From Juglans regia (Eukaryota > Streptophyta > Magnoliopsida > Fagales > Juglandaceae), in the NCBI RefSeq assembly GCF_001411555.2, contig NC_049904.1, forward strand, positions 25,991,370 to 26,055,369: a DNA stretch of 64,000 bases, in the 5' to 3' direction. Position numbers and translations under genes: made by a program. Positions 34,706 to 46,900 of the stretch are shown piece after piece; the stretch's first letter is position 1; every line of letters starts with the position of its first letter. The notes under the pieces are model-generated. The model did not search any database. It had not been told where the DNA came from and saw nothing but the letters and a program-made list of their open reading frames with translations.

Positions 34706-35600
34706 CACAAAAAGAGAGGGGACTTTTGAGCTTGGAAAGAGAGGGAGAGAAAGAAAGAGAGTCACTCTACATAGGGGTGGGGGGTGGGCCCTGCATTCGG
34801 CTCTCCTAACCCACCCATCCATCTCTTGCCTGTGGTGGGCGGATGCTCGCTTTCAAGACAGCGGGATACAGGTGCTTGGCTAGGCTTGGACCCGCCCAAA
34901 TTTTCACCCGTTTGTCCGATCCTAGATATATATTAAAAATGATTGTTTTTTAAAATAAAATGACGTCCTAGCTAGATATACTCGGTCTCTCAAACTCTCT
35001 TCATCTTGCCATCATCTCCAGTCTCAATTATCTCTCTCACACACCGTATGATACATGGGCGGTGGACAGACGATCTTGGCGGCCAATTCAACTCCTGACA
35101 TCGGGACAGGGCACCCCGCCCACAGGAGTGGGGCTGGGGGCTGCTGGCTGGAAGTTGCAGGTAGCAGTACCCTAAGTCTATATATAGCAGAAAAAATGGT
35201 ACGTGTGGGATGGTCTAGTATTATATATTATGCCAATTCATGAAGGTATTTATTAAATAATCAAATGTTTAAGGATGCCGCTTTTGCATTAAATTTGCAG
35301 CCAAGTACCAAAAAAATAAGCCAAAAAGTTGAGAGACGTATATATAAGAGTAGTGTGATACCTTGACCTAGACCAAGTTAATTGGTAGTTGCCTTGCCAC
35401 ACCACAGATAGCATATATACTAGTCCCACAGTTTTACAAGAGAGAGACATCTGAACCGTTGATCCTAAATAATAATATGAAACGTACAGCGCCCTTTCGG
35501 TCGTCTCTATTCCGCCCCCATCCCTACTTTTTCTTCCGCTCAATGATTAAAGAAACTGATGAAAGAGAGAGCAGGTGCCAAGCATATATATATATATATA
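34473..35600. other. Intergenic, upstream of SDR gene
   Basis: (TA)n runs lie at ~34667-34703 and ~35583-35601. No ORF of coding character was recognised. The right part is presumably the promoter of the SDR gene. Confidence 0.4.
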
Positions 35601-35604
35601 TGTT

Positions 35605-35613
35605 TATATAAAG
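35605..35613 (+). promoter_or_regulatory. TATA-box candidate for SDR gene
   Basis: TATATAAAG stands right of a (TA)n run, 316 bp upstream of the ATG at 35929. A start about 30 bp downstream would give a 5' UTR near 290 bp. The leader contains repeated AGCTAGCTAGC words (35815-35911). The adjacent TA run makes the call uncertain. Confidence 0.35.
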
Positions 35614-35928
35614 ATGGGGGCAAAGCACAGAACAAAAAGAAATTAAGTAGCACTTGTTGCAAGCTGGGAGCTAGGCAACAGGCCGGCCAGTACTGATCTG
35701 ACAGATCGAGACGGTGGAGAGTTTAAGCTCTGCCACCATCTTCGACCTTCCCCGCTAGCTTAAAAAGAAACACAATTAATTAAGGACTACGTATGATTGC
35801 GTATGTACATCAAAGTAGCTAGCTGCCGGTTTGTGCTATTTGTTTGTCTCGCATCCTAGCTAGCTAGCTGCTCTCGATCGTTTCGACGACTCCTCATTAA
35901 GCTAGCTAGCTATATAATACAAACAAAG

Positions 35929-37561
35929 ATGCGCAATATGGCGAGCTCCGGAGCCTCCGCCCGAGGCATCGCCGCCATTGTCGGTGTGGGACCGAAGCTC
36001 GGCCGCTCCATCGCTCGTAGGTTCGCTCACGAGGGCTACACCGTCGCCATCCTTGCTCGTGACTTAGGTGATAATCAGATATCGATATTCGGCCTCTTCT
36101 TCTTGTATATAACTAACCTGCATAAACGATACAGAACATGAGATTTTTTATTTTTTATAAACGTATCAAACAGTTATTTTGCAGCTTTCAGCGTTTTAAT
36201 TTAATTCCCATGTCTTATTTATTGCTGATATATAATCGACTGTGCAAATAAAATGTTATATACTTGTAGGGAGGTTGTCGAGGTTTGCAGACGAGATAGC
36301 GAGGGAGGAGAAAGCACAAGTTTTCGCGATACGAATCGACTGCTCCGACTCCAAAAGCGTGAAGGAGGCGTTCGAAGGCGTTCTCTCGCTGGGCTTTGTT
36401 GAGGTTTTGGTTTACAATGCGTACAAGCCGGCCATGTCTTGGAACCCCATCAACTTCACCGACGTTCGCATCGACTCCTTTGAGAAGTCCCTCGCCGTCT
36501 CCTCCGTTGGTGCCTTCCACTGCGCCCAACAGGTACACACACACACACACACATACCTATAGTACTCTTCAAACATCGCCATGTTTCATTAATTTTCTTG
36601 AAAACCAAGCCTTTAATTAATTGTGTAGCCTTTTCTTCCCTTATAGTTAATTTCCTGGGCTTGATTTGATTCTAACTTTTATATCTATATATACTTACTT
36701 TCTGCTTTCATAAAATCGGGAAGGTTCTTCCGGGCATGGTAGAAAGAGGAAAGGGGACAATTCTATTCACGGGCTGTTCGGCTTCTCTTAACGGCATTGC
36801 CGGATTCTCTGAGCTATGTAATTTCTTGTTCCTTTTGATCTTTTTCCCTGTGATCAGTACTCTTTCTAAAAATTAGATTACAGTATATTCATGGACGATC
36901 TATTTAGAAGATTCCGTTTTTGTTGCCTGGCCAATGTCGAAAGATACAACACAGAAATCGTATACATGCGTTATACTTCCATTATATTAATATTGTTAAT
37001 GTTTATATATGTACATTACTGAATGAGACAGGCTGTGGGAAATTCGCGTTGAGAGCACTATCACAGTGTCTGGCGAGGGAGTTCCAACCTTTGGGTGTAC
37101 ACGTCGCCCATGTCGTCATTGACGGTGTCGTTGGCCCACCCAGGTTCCCTTCTCTCTCTTTTACAGTTTACTTTCTCCTATGGAATCTACTCGTGTATCT
37201 CTGGCTGGCTACAAGCTGAGTTTTTCTCTCTCTACATACTTTCATATGTAGATCCTCCAAACTACTTTTCCCTTTCACTTTTTCTCTCCAACTTTCTCGC
37301 CAACCAAACACTGCTTTGATTCGTAAAGTGAATCTTTAAAAGCAGGAGTATTTGCACTTTGGCAGGCCGGGGCCATCAACGTCGCAAAGGCCGGAGTTGG
37401 TTGGGGAACAACACAGCAGTGGAGGTACTGGGGATTGTGCAAGATCATTAATGGACCCAGACGCACTGGCTCAGACCTACTGGTACTTGCACATTCAGGA
37501 CCGGGCCGCTTGGACCCAAGAGATCGATCTACGACCCTCCAATAATCCCAGAACTTTCTAG
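35929..37561 (+). CDS. Atypical short-chain dehydrogenase/reductase family protein
   Basis: Exons: 35929-36067, 36270-36532, 36724-36817, 37032-37143, 37366-37561. All introns are GT/AG and phases join (1, 0, 1, 2), giving 804 nt and 267 aa. The N-terminal Rossmann fold shows AAIVGVGPKLGRSIA (Gly 19, 21, 25) and ends its second strand in AILARDLGR. The N-A-G region is YNAY (N96). The Ser of the active site is probably S153 in FTGCSASLNG. The usual YxxxK reads LCCGK, so Leu165 replaces the catalytic Tyr while K169 stays. The C-terminus ALAQTYWYLHIQDRAAWTQE continues to a stop at 37559-37561. From memory this matches a conserved, poorly characterised plant NAD(P)-binding protein; the substrate is unknown. 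A second in-frame ATG is at 35938. No targeting signal is evident. Confidence 0.93.
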
Positions 37562-39332
37562 CTTGTGCCGACTGCATGTGAATTAAAACTAGCTCAACCC
37601 GCAATCTTAATCATCAGAAACAGTAATTACTTGATCTGTTTTTTTCTTTCTTGCTCGACCCTACATATATACATGCATGCTTCAAAAACAACTTGGGTGG
37701 ATTCACGGATCAAAAGCGATCGCGTCCCCACCATCTGCCTGCCCCACAAGCACACTTGCTCCTCCAAGTGGCCGGGGACAAGTTAAACCAAGTTGAATGC
37801 ATGTTTCCTACATCACTCATGATGATTAACTCGTATTAATTAGTGTTTATCTCTTGTTTTTTTGTATTTGTGGGATTAGATACAGATGTTTGAGCTTAAT
37901 CTCCGTATGATTTGGGTAATTGGGTGTGTGTGTGTGTAATATATATATATGGGAATTAGTGTGATTATTTTGCAATTAATGATTCAAAAGTGTTTGTATT
38001 TTAAGATTGATTAATAGATCTGTCGGTTGTAGATGGCAATTATTGTTTAAATTGATTGATTAGATACAATATACTACTTCGGACTGAAGACCCACATATG
38101 AGGGAAAGGTTGGGTACAGAATTTCAAGCTTTGAATGGACGGGAGGAGGACTTCGTGTTCGAACTGGGGACGCACAAACTTCCATTATGCTTGAAAATTG
38201 AACCTTTTTTCCCTGCACATAAAATACAAAGGTCCCTTTCTTTCGAGATAAAACCGTGAGAACAGAGAAAAGATCAAGAGGGGGAGAGAGCACTAGGGGG
38301 GATAAGAATGAAGGGAACCTTAGCCCTCGGCTAAAAAAGAGCCCATTTTACAGGTCGGTCAGTGGTTGATATTTTATAAGGAGTAGCCGTCATTTGGTGG
38401 GGGCGTTTATCTGGTACAGGGGGGGTGCCTTTGGATGACACAATCAAGGTTCCCCAACAGATACATGCATGCCCCTTGGTCCTTTGCCTCGTTGATTGCG
38501 TGTCAGGTTGTGAGGCCGGCAGTACTACCGGTCCCAGCCCAAAAGCTAGTCGTAGCAACGTAGGACATTAGCCAATCAAATTCTCATGCAGCCTGCCTAC
38601 CTGCCTTTGGATTAGACCCTTCTTAATGACAGTTTTAGATTTTTGTTCCAGAATCCCCCAATCATTAGTCCGGTCCAGCGCTCATGTTGGTCCAAACCGG
38701 ATCTATCTGATTAAGAGTAGGATTGATACCGTACCATCTTCTATATATATATATGGGGGTTGGATTATCACCTTAGCTATCAGGTCCCTACGTACCCAGC
38801 CTGCCTCAAGTGGGGATGTATTTTCACCTTCCCCTTGCCCATTTAGCCACGCGTTATCATTTCACCACCTCTAATGTTATGTGTCATCAAGTTTGAGTGA
38901 GTTTCCTAGAATGGAGAACTATTTGGAAGTACTTCTAGTTAAGGTCCGAATTACCAAGTTAGCAAAAGCGGCATTCATTCCTCCGGCCACCATCGGCATC
39001 ATCACCAACCTTGCATTCTATGACGACAACTCAATACTGTTTCACTTTTGATCAACAACTTTAGTCCTCAGAAGCAGTACCAGTACCATCGGCTATATAT
39101 GGTCAAACGACAAATTAGCACCAGCTCCAAAAAACGACCATCGATCGTTGGCAATAAAAGCACCAGAAAAAAAGTTTACAGCATGCTTCCTTATTGTCAA
39201 CGTTCAGTCCCCACATGCTATGCCATTTTGCTTTTGAAAAAAGAAATTATAGAGCTGGCAATCTGACAGGTAGTTACAAACACAAGACTAGTACAATTAT
39301 TGTAAACTTGGTTATGTTACAGCGATTGTTCA
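37562..39332. other. SDR 3' flank and intergenic DNA
   Basis: A short 3' UTR is expected after 37561. Short GT and TA repeats lie at ~37926-37950 and ~38740-38755. No further gene, tRNA or element end was recognised. Confidence 0.45.
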
Positions 39333-39833
39333 TGTTAGAATTTATGTAAATATACACTGTGGAAGAAATACCTCAAAAATCTGTGTAGTTGTTCTACAAG
39401 TAAATCCAGTGTTCAAACCTCTGATTTTGCATTCACCCGGTGTGTGAGTGTACTATGTAGATAAATCTAGAGACACACTAAATATGCCCACAGCCTAAGT
39501 ATTTTCACTCACAGAACAGAGAGACTCCCAAATGTTAAGATGATCTTTGCCATGAATGGAGGGCACATAGTGGCAGGGGCCAGCCAACGTTACGACCATA
39601 ACTCCAGGCATAACGCCTACAAAGTGGAAGGGGCACGCCCACTAAAGGTGCCCCCTGCTTTATTACATCTCTCACGCGCACATAGTGGGCATGCCCCAGG
39701 CATATATCTCTCATCGTGTTCTCTATCTCGTTCATACAAATAAATAGGTTGTGCGACCACCGAGTATACCTTGAAAAAAATTTAGTAGGAGCACTGTACC
39801 AAATCTCTTCTAAAGAAGATCAATATAGCAACA
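39333..39833 (-). repeat. 3' LTR of old copia
   Basis: About 501 bp, starting TGTTAGAATTTATG and ending ATATAGCAACA on the plus strand. The purine-rich minus-strand sequence TTTTAGGAA follows directly at its right, as expected for a polypurine tract. It lacks the plastid DNA found in the partner LTR. The last third is poorly matched to the partner. Confidence 0.7.
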
Positions 39834-40789
39834 TTCCTAAAATGTCTCGTATGCCCTAGACTCATTCGATCGCATCTAATCAAGCATATTCGATCCCTCA
39901 GAACTATGCTTTAATTGCTTCTAAGTTATCATGATATGTTCAAAAAGTTTGTCACTACCAAATTGTAGCGCTAAAGTTTAACGTCAGCAAATACAACCAA
40001 AAAATGCGTTGTCAAATAGTCTTTCCTTCGCCCTCATGTCACTCAATTTTAGTCTAACTGTTTTCCCAGCAGTACTTTTTTAGACCGTATCCAACATGAT
40101 CATAGACAACATGCTAAAGTAGCAAACATCAGAACCTCCATCTTATGACATTGTCAACAGTCAAGAAGGACAAAAAATAAAATATAGGACTCACACAGTG
40201 AAGAGATATGGAACCATTCATTCACTTCCATATCTAGTCGCAAGAGCACATGTAGTATGAAATACGTGCTACGGTATATCTCTCTTTCTCAAAAAGCGTA
40301 TGTCCATATCAAATACCGTACATATCTTAATCTAGACACAATTTCTGTGTCTAACTGAAGTTTCTCTATTTGCTCGACGCCAAGGTGCTTTGGCTTACTA
40401 TAGGCTACATGGATTATGAGGTGTCCATGCACGGTTCTCGTAAATATAATGAACCTCATCTTAGTTCTTACTAAAACAACATATCTTTTTGTGCCATACT
40501 TATCCCTCTTTAGACAAGTATTAAGTGACACAATGTCTCATTTTTACTCATAACCTCTTTGCAGCACCAAAGATGATCGCTTGTGTGAGTGGACCGATCT
40601 AAGCCTGTTAACATAGCTTGTGTGTGTGTGTGTGTACAATTCATGCAATATGATAAAGGCAAACTGAAATAAAATATCACACTACATTAATATCTCCAAA
40701 GAAAATTTACATTACTATGTCAACTGCATTATAATCACAATCTACGCAGTTCTAAACTCCTAACATGAACCATAAAAGTATCTTTCGCT

Positions 40790-43290
40790 ATGGGCTTTGT
40801 CAATGGATCAACAACCATGCGACTCGTAGATAGATATTTCAAGACCACTTCCTTTTGTGCCACCATATCTCTAATGTACTAATATCGGATATCAATGTGT
40901 TTAGTTCTTCCATGATATTTTGGATCCTTAGCATATGCGAGAACAGCCATGCCGTCGCAAAAAATGGTCACTTGATCAAAATAATTCGCACCGATATCTA
41001 GGTGCTGAAGGAACCTCCTCAACCAAATAGCCTTCTGAACTACTACTGAACATGCTATGTACTCTACCTCCATGGTAGATAAAGATATACATGGTTGTTT
41101 ATTGTTATTCTATGTAATGGCGCTATTGTTAAGTAAGAAAATATATCCAGTTGTCGATTTGCACTCGTCTAGGTCATTGTCCCAAGCAGCATCACTGTAA
41201 CTATTTAGTTACAAATCTGAACCCTGATAGCATAACATATAGTCTACAGCTCCCTTGAGATATCTAAAAATCCTTTTGACTGCTTTCCAATGAGTCAGTC
41301 CAGGATTAAATTGGAATCTACTGACCAAGCCAACTGCATAGCATATATCTAGTCAAGTACACATCATTGCGTATATCAAACTACCAATAGCGCTAGAATA
41401 GGGAATATGAGTCATATTCTCTATCTCTCTTGAAGTCTTAGGACACATTTCTTGTCATAAGGCATTGCCTTTAGCAGGGGGTTGTACGTCAATGGGTTTA
41501 CAATTTCTCAATTACTCATTTGGAAGCGCTCAAGAACCTTTTTATGTAAGTCTGTTGAGACAAACATAGAAGTCTTTTTGAACGGTCTCTATAGGTCTTA
41601 ACTCCCAAAATATATTATCTCTCACCCATGTCTTTCATCTCAAAATTGAGGGACAACCACTCTTTAGTGGCGACAATTATCCCCTTATCATTTACAGCCA
41701 TAAAAATGTCATCAGCGTATAATGATAACAACACAAAACTCATTTTGGACTATTTTATATAAATAGAATGGTCTTCTGCGATCATCGTAAACTCATTCGA
41801 AAAAATGACTTGATGGAATCGGAGATACCAATATCTAGATGATTGCTTTAGGCCATATATAGATCGTTTGAGATTGTACACTTTGCACTCTTAACCTTTG
41901 ACCACAAAGCACGTAGGTTGATCTATATAGATCTCTTCATCTAGTTCTCCATTGAGAAAATCCATCTTAACGTCCATCTGATAGAGTTTTAAATCCAATT
42001 GTGCTACAATGGCTAGAATTAGGCAAATTGAGGCAAACCTTACTACTGGAGAAAATATTTCCTCATAGTCTACACTCTCTTATTGAGTATATCATTTTGC
42101 CATAAGACAAGCTTTATACCTTACTATTGACCCTTCCACTTTATATTTGACCTTTAGAACCCATTTGTTCCCAATGGCCTTTCGCCTTGGCGGTAGGTCT
42201 ACTAAATCCTAGACCTGATTAGCCCACATAGACTCCATCTCATGGTTTAGTGCTTTCATAGACTAATCTTTAGCAGAAGATGAGAGAACCTCTTGAATGG
42301 TTCTAGGCTCATCATCATCTTGTAGCCTGACCATGAAAAATTTCCCTTCAATTCCAAATTGACGACATGGAATATTTCCACGTGAGCTCCTACATGGTTG
42401 AAGCTATTGTGGATAACCAACAAGTGGTATATTATTCCTTAGAGCTAAATCACTCCCATTGTTCCTAAGAGTTTAAGAAATTTCATCGTTTTCAACTAGG
42501 ATGCTTGGAGTGGCTTCCTCTTGATCCACAAGTTCTTGGAGTTCCAAACTCCTACCAACCTTCCTCTAATTGGAAACTCATCCTTCACATCTCATGACTT
42601 AATTTCAGATATTGTTCTATCAGCTTGTTCACTGATTAAAACATATCCCTTAGAGTTATCAATGTATCTTATAAAAATACACTTATTCCCTCTAGGACTC
42701 AGCTCATAAATAAAAATCATGAACAAATCACACTAAACCCCATGGCTGCAAGTTATTCAAGTTAGGTTTCTCGTTGGTCCGAAGTTCATAAGGAGTAGAC
42801 GACACTAATTTGGAGGGCACTTGGTTAAGGATGTAGGCTGTAATCAAAAGTGCATCCCTCAATATGATATTGGTAGGTTTTCTTGTGCTATCATTGATCT
42901 AACCATCTCAAACAGTGTCTAATTTCTCATTTATGCCACTCCATTTTGTTATAGTGTATATTGCATTGTTAACTGCCTTTTAATTCATTTTTCATCACAA
43001 AACTTTTTAAATTGTTCAGACAAATATTCACGTCCACGGTCAGTTCTTAGAGCCTTTACACTATTGTCTAATTGATTCTCTACCAAACTCATGTATTGTC
43101 TAAAAAGCAATCCAATGCTTTAGACTTATGAGAGATCAAATAAACATGATCATATCGTGAAAAATTGTCTATGAATGTGATGAAATATATAGCCTCATGC
43201 CTGCCCTCACATCCCAAGATCGAAAATTCGCTACACTTCATAATCATTTCTTGCGCCACAATGCCTAATTATTAACTTTCAGCTTAATTT
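40790..43290 (-). pseudogene. Copia pol remnant (integrase-RT-RNase H)
   Basis: Read on minus from 43260: integrase text with IYFITFIDNFSRYDHVYLI, then LRTDRGREYLSEQFKKF near 43050. RT has QMDVKMDFLNGELDEEIYI near 41950 and an active-site box YADDIFMAV near 41720 (YADD rather than YVDD). RNase H has SDAAWDNDLDECKSTTGYIF near 41170, then MEVEYIACSVVVQKAIWLRR near 41050 and GRTKHIDIRY near 40890. Wording suits the Tork/Tnt1 branch, unlike the two other copias in the window. Frameshifts and stops are many; not functional. Confidence 0.85.
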
Positions 43291-43377
43291 TAAATTGTAT
43301 GGAAAAATAATTTAATTTCAACCATACTCCCACTAATCTAGTGATAATTTTATAAACCAATAATATATATGACGAAA

Positions 43378-43425
43378 TAATTATGCCAAAAAAAAATATA
43401 ATTTGTTTTTTTTCGGCATAATTAG
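43378..43425. repeat. Short hairpin at the integrase breakpoint
   Basis: TAATTATGCC plus an A run faces a T run plus CGGCATAATTAG, nearly perfect complements around a short AT loop. It lies just beyond the point where recognisable copia integrase stops. Confidence 0.6.
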
Positions 43426-43454
43426 TTTATGAATAAAATAAGTACCCCACATAT

Positions 43455-43642
43455 TACCAAAGGAAGCAGTAGCCCAGTGGTGCGCCTACCTATTGGATCC
43501 CTCTAGGTCATGGGTTCAAAACACATGAAAAATACTTTTTCCATTTTAACGCACTAAAACTCATGGGTTGGGCTAGAAAATGGGGTTATAAGCCCAAAAC
43601 AAACTTCAAGGTTGTGCCTTGTTTAAAAAAAAAAAAAAAAAA
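43455..43642 (+). mobile_element. Candidate tRNA-derived SINE
   Basis: TAGCCCAGTGG (43470-43480) resembles a pol III A box, and GGTTCAAAAC (43513-43522) a B box about 33 bp further on, tRNA-like spacing. A ~100-bp body follows, ending in an 18-A run (43625-43642). No clear target duplication is seen, so this remains a candidate. It lies between copia integrase remnants and the inverted-repeat element. Confidence 0.45.
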
Positions 43643-43984
43643 GATCTCGGGCACAGTTGAAAAAAAAAAGCCTGGCCCAACTTTTTTTTTTTTAATAACT
43701 AAAACTGATTGAAGCACATTTTATAAAAACCAATCATCTTCAACCTCAATTTTTGTCCACTGTTCATGTGAACAGTACCACAAAAACACAGCAGCTAGTA
43801 GTCGCAGTGTTAGTGAGTTGCTGCTGCTCGACATTACTGATGGTAGAGCACTCGCCTGCGTGCTCTAAACGTCACGGCGTGCAGCAACCATGGTAGGTTG
43901 CGCCATTGCGATGTGTGCAGCAACGTCACGCCGGTGGTGGACGATGTGCCACTGCGATGTGTGTAGCAATCGTGGTGCGCGTAT

Positions 43985-46900
43985 TAGGGATCTCGGTCTA
44001 GTCCCTAAACACTATATTGTCCTCGCCTTGATTCTCCTTGTGATGACCGATTGCCTTAGCCTTTTTGCTTGATTTTTGATTAATAATGGTAATGATGGGT
44101 TCCTATGTTAATGGATGTATGGTGTTTAGTGATGGATGTGATGATGATGATGAGTTCGGGTTATCTAAGTGATGATTTGGTGTGTTTAATGCAATGTAGA
44201 ACGGCTTGAAGGTTGCCCTTAATGTTGGGACTACTTGGATGATGCTTAGGGTTGGTATGGTAGAGTTAGGCTATGGTTTTCGATGGTGGCTAAGGGGGAT
44301 TTTGAGATTCGGAAGAGTTGGCTTAGGGTTTGAGTATAAGCTGAGTTGCTAGGGTTTGGAAGATGAGGGAGGCTAGGGTTTGGATGGAAGAAGTGATGTT
44401 AGGGTTTGGTGGCTAGGGCAATGGAATTAAGGTTTGCAATTAAGGTTTGCGTGAGTTTAGGGTTTCGGGTTAGGGTTAGGTTGGCCAGCCTTGGGGCTTG
44501 GTTATTGTAATCCCTAAAATGTAAGATCAAATATGAAAAGGGTGATTCGGTTTTGGCAATGGGAAGAAGATCTTGGTTGACTAGATGGATTGAAGGGTTT
44601 GAGAGATTTAAGGGATTGGAGATGAGATGGAAATTCCTAGGATCAAGAGATATGATTGGGATGAGTCAACTGTCCTAAAATTAAGGAAGTTGCCGAGTGG
44701 GACTCTTTAGAGGTGGTTAGGGTTTATAGAAGACAATTATGGTCACTAAAGTTTAGGAAACCCTATATGAAAAGTGGGATTTCAGCTAGGTCAAGTGAAA
44801 AATGGAAGAATTGTATTTTGGGGTAATGTCAATTATGGAAAGTAGGGTTAGCAATGTGATAGGCGTGTGAAGTGTTTGGAGAGATGAGATTATTCAAGAA
44901 AATATATGAACACCAAGGAAAAATGATGAATACGCATGAACATTCAAGAACACAATGATGAACAACTCAACACCAACTCAAGAATTGCACAAAGATAAAA
45001 GGAAGCTTCTCATATATTGGATAAACTTGAATCACATCTATTCACGAATTTCAAGGTGATGAAATAAAGATAGATAAATGGACAACACCTATTCACGAGT
45101 TGCAAGGTGTTAATCCTCCCCTGGAAGTTCATGGATTTCACCCAAGTAGCCTAAGTGTATTAGCACCGAAAATGTAATCTCAAAACAAATAATCCGTCCA
45201 CTTAGGAAATTTGCCAAAAGATGTAAAATGAAATGCCTAAGGTCCTATTTAAAACAATAACATATGTGAGAAAACCCTAAAAGGTCCCCTTGTAAAATAT
45301 GTTTTGGGTGGGCCCCATGATGGCCCGTGTCATATGTTGGCCCTTGGTGGCCTAGGCTGGCCCATGGCATGGGCCATGGGCATGGCTGACATGCGTGTGG
45401 CTGACATGGCCCAGGCATGGCATGGGCGCTGGCCTTACTGGCATGGCCCAGGCAAGAGCTTGGGCACTAGGGCTGCAAGTTGGGGTTGTTACATGGCCAC
45501 GCTGACATGGCCCAGGCAAGGTGCCTAGGCGCTGGGCATTGGGCTGCACGCGCCCTGGCCTGGTTTGACAAGACCCCAACAAAAATAGCCTTAGGACAAG
45601 GTCCTAGGCATGTATAGGTAGCTGAGATCAGGCCACTTTCGGGGTCAAGTTTAGCTTTGGAGGACTTCCCTAGGGGTCTAGTGTATGCCTTATGAAGATT
45701 GCAGGAATGACATGGGTCAATTAGAACGTGGCTCACGTTTTCCCTTTTGACCGTGCCATGGCTCAGCCCTGACAACCCAATGACACTGCTGCTAACATGC
45801 CATGATAGCCCCACGACATAGCAGCTGACATGTCATGACAACCCTTTGACACGATCGCTAACATGCCATGACAGCCCATTGACACTGTAGCTGACATGCT
45901 TTGATAGCCCCATGGCACATGCCTTGACATTGTCGCTGACATGCCATGGCAAGCCCAACAGCAGCCCAGCGCCCAGCTACAGGCGAGCGCCTATTAGCAT
46001 GCCTAGCAGCCCATCACCATGGCCAATAGGCAACCACAGTGCCCATCAGCCTACCCAGCAGCATCAACATACCATCAAGATGCCCACAGGCATGCCATGG
46101 CCCCTACCATGGCACACCCAGGACAGCCCCACAGACATGCCATGGCACCCACCTGATAGCACCCTGACAGTGTCGCTGACAGGCCTTGACAGCACCACAG
46201 CAGTCCTATAGTCATGTCATGACCTCTGCCATGACATGCCTAGAATATGCCCGCAAGCATGCCATGACCCTGGCCTTCGCATGCTCATGATAGCCTCGCA
46301 GGCATGCCATGGCCATGGCACGCCCAAGACGCCCAGCGAGGCTAGTGACAGCTTTGCCTGCGCGCAGCCTAACGTGTACACGCCCAGCGCATATCATGCC
46401 AGCAGCAACCTGTGCGTGGCACATCACACCCACGCCTTGCCCGCGCACGCCCAGTGCGTGCCCATCAGCATTAGCAACAGCCCAGCGCAAGATCAGCGCC
46501 CAGGCCCCTTGCCTAGGCCATGCCAATAGGCCAGTAGCCCCATGCGCCTAGCCTAGTGCACCCCAGCAGCACGCCCCAGTGCCCAGGCCATGCCAGCCAC
46601 ACGCCCAGCGCCCAAGGCCCTTGCCTAGGCCATGTCAGCCACACGCATGCCAGCCATGGGCCAGTTAAGGCCACCAAGGGCCAATTTAGCCACTAGCCAT
46701 CATGGGACCTGCCCAAGACCTATTTTATAAGGGGACCTTTTAGGATTTTCTCACCTATGTTATTGCTTTAAATAAGACCTTAGACATTTCATTTTATATC
46801 TTTTGATCATTTGACATTTTCCTTTATGGAACGATTTGGTTTGTTCTTGTGAACAATTTAGGTGTTTTTACACTTGAGCTTTTTGGGTATCATTCGTGAA

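Noticed and set aside
43455..43530. Functional tRNA gene
   Set aside because: A- and B-box-like words are present but no cloverleaf with acceptor and anticodon stems can be drawn; a SINE head is more likely.
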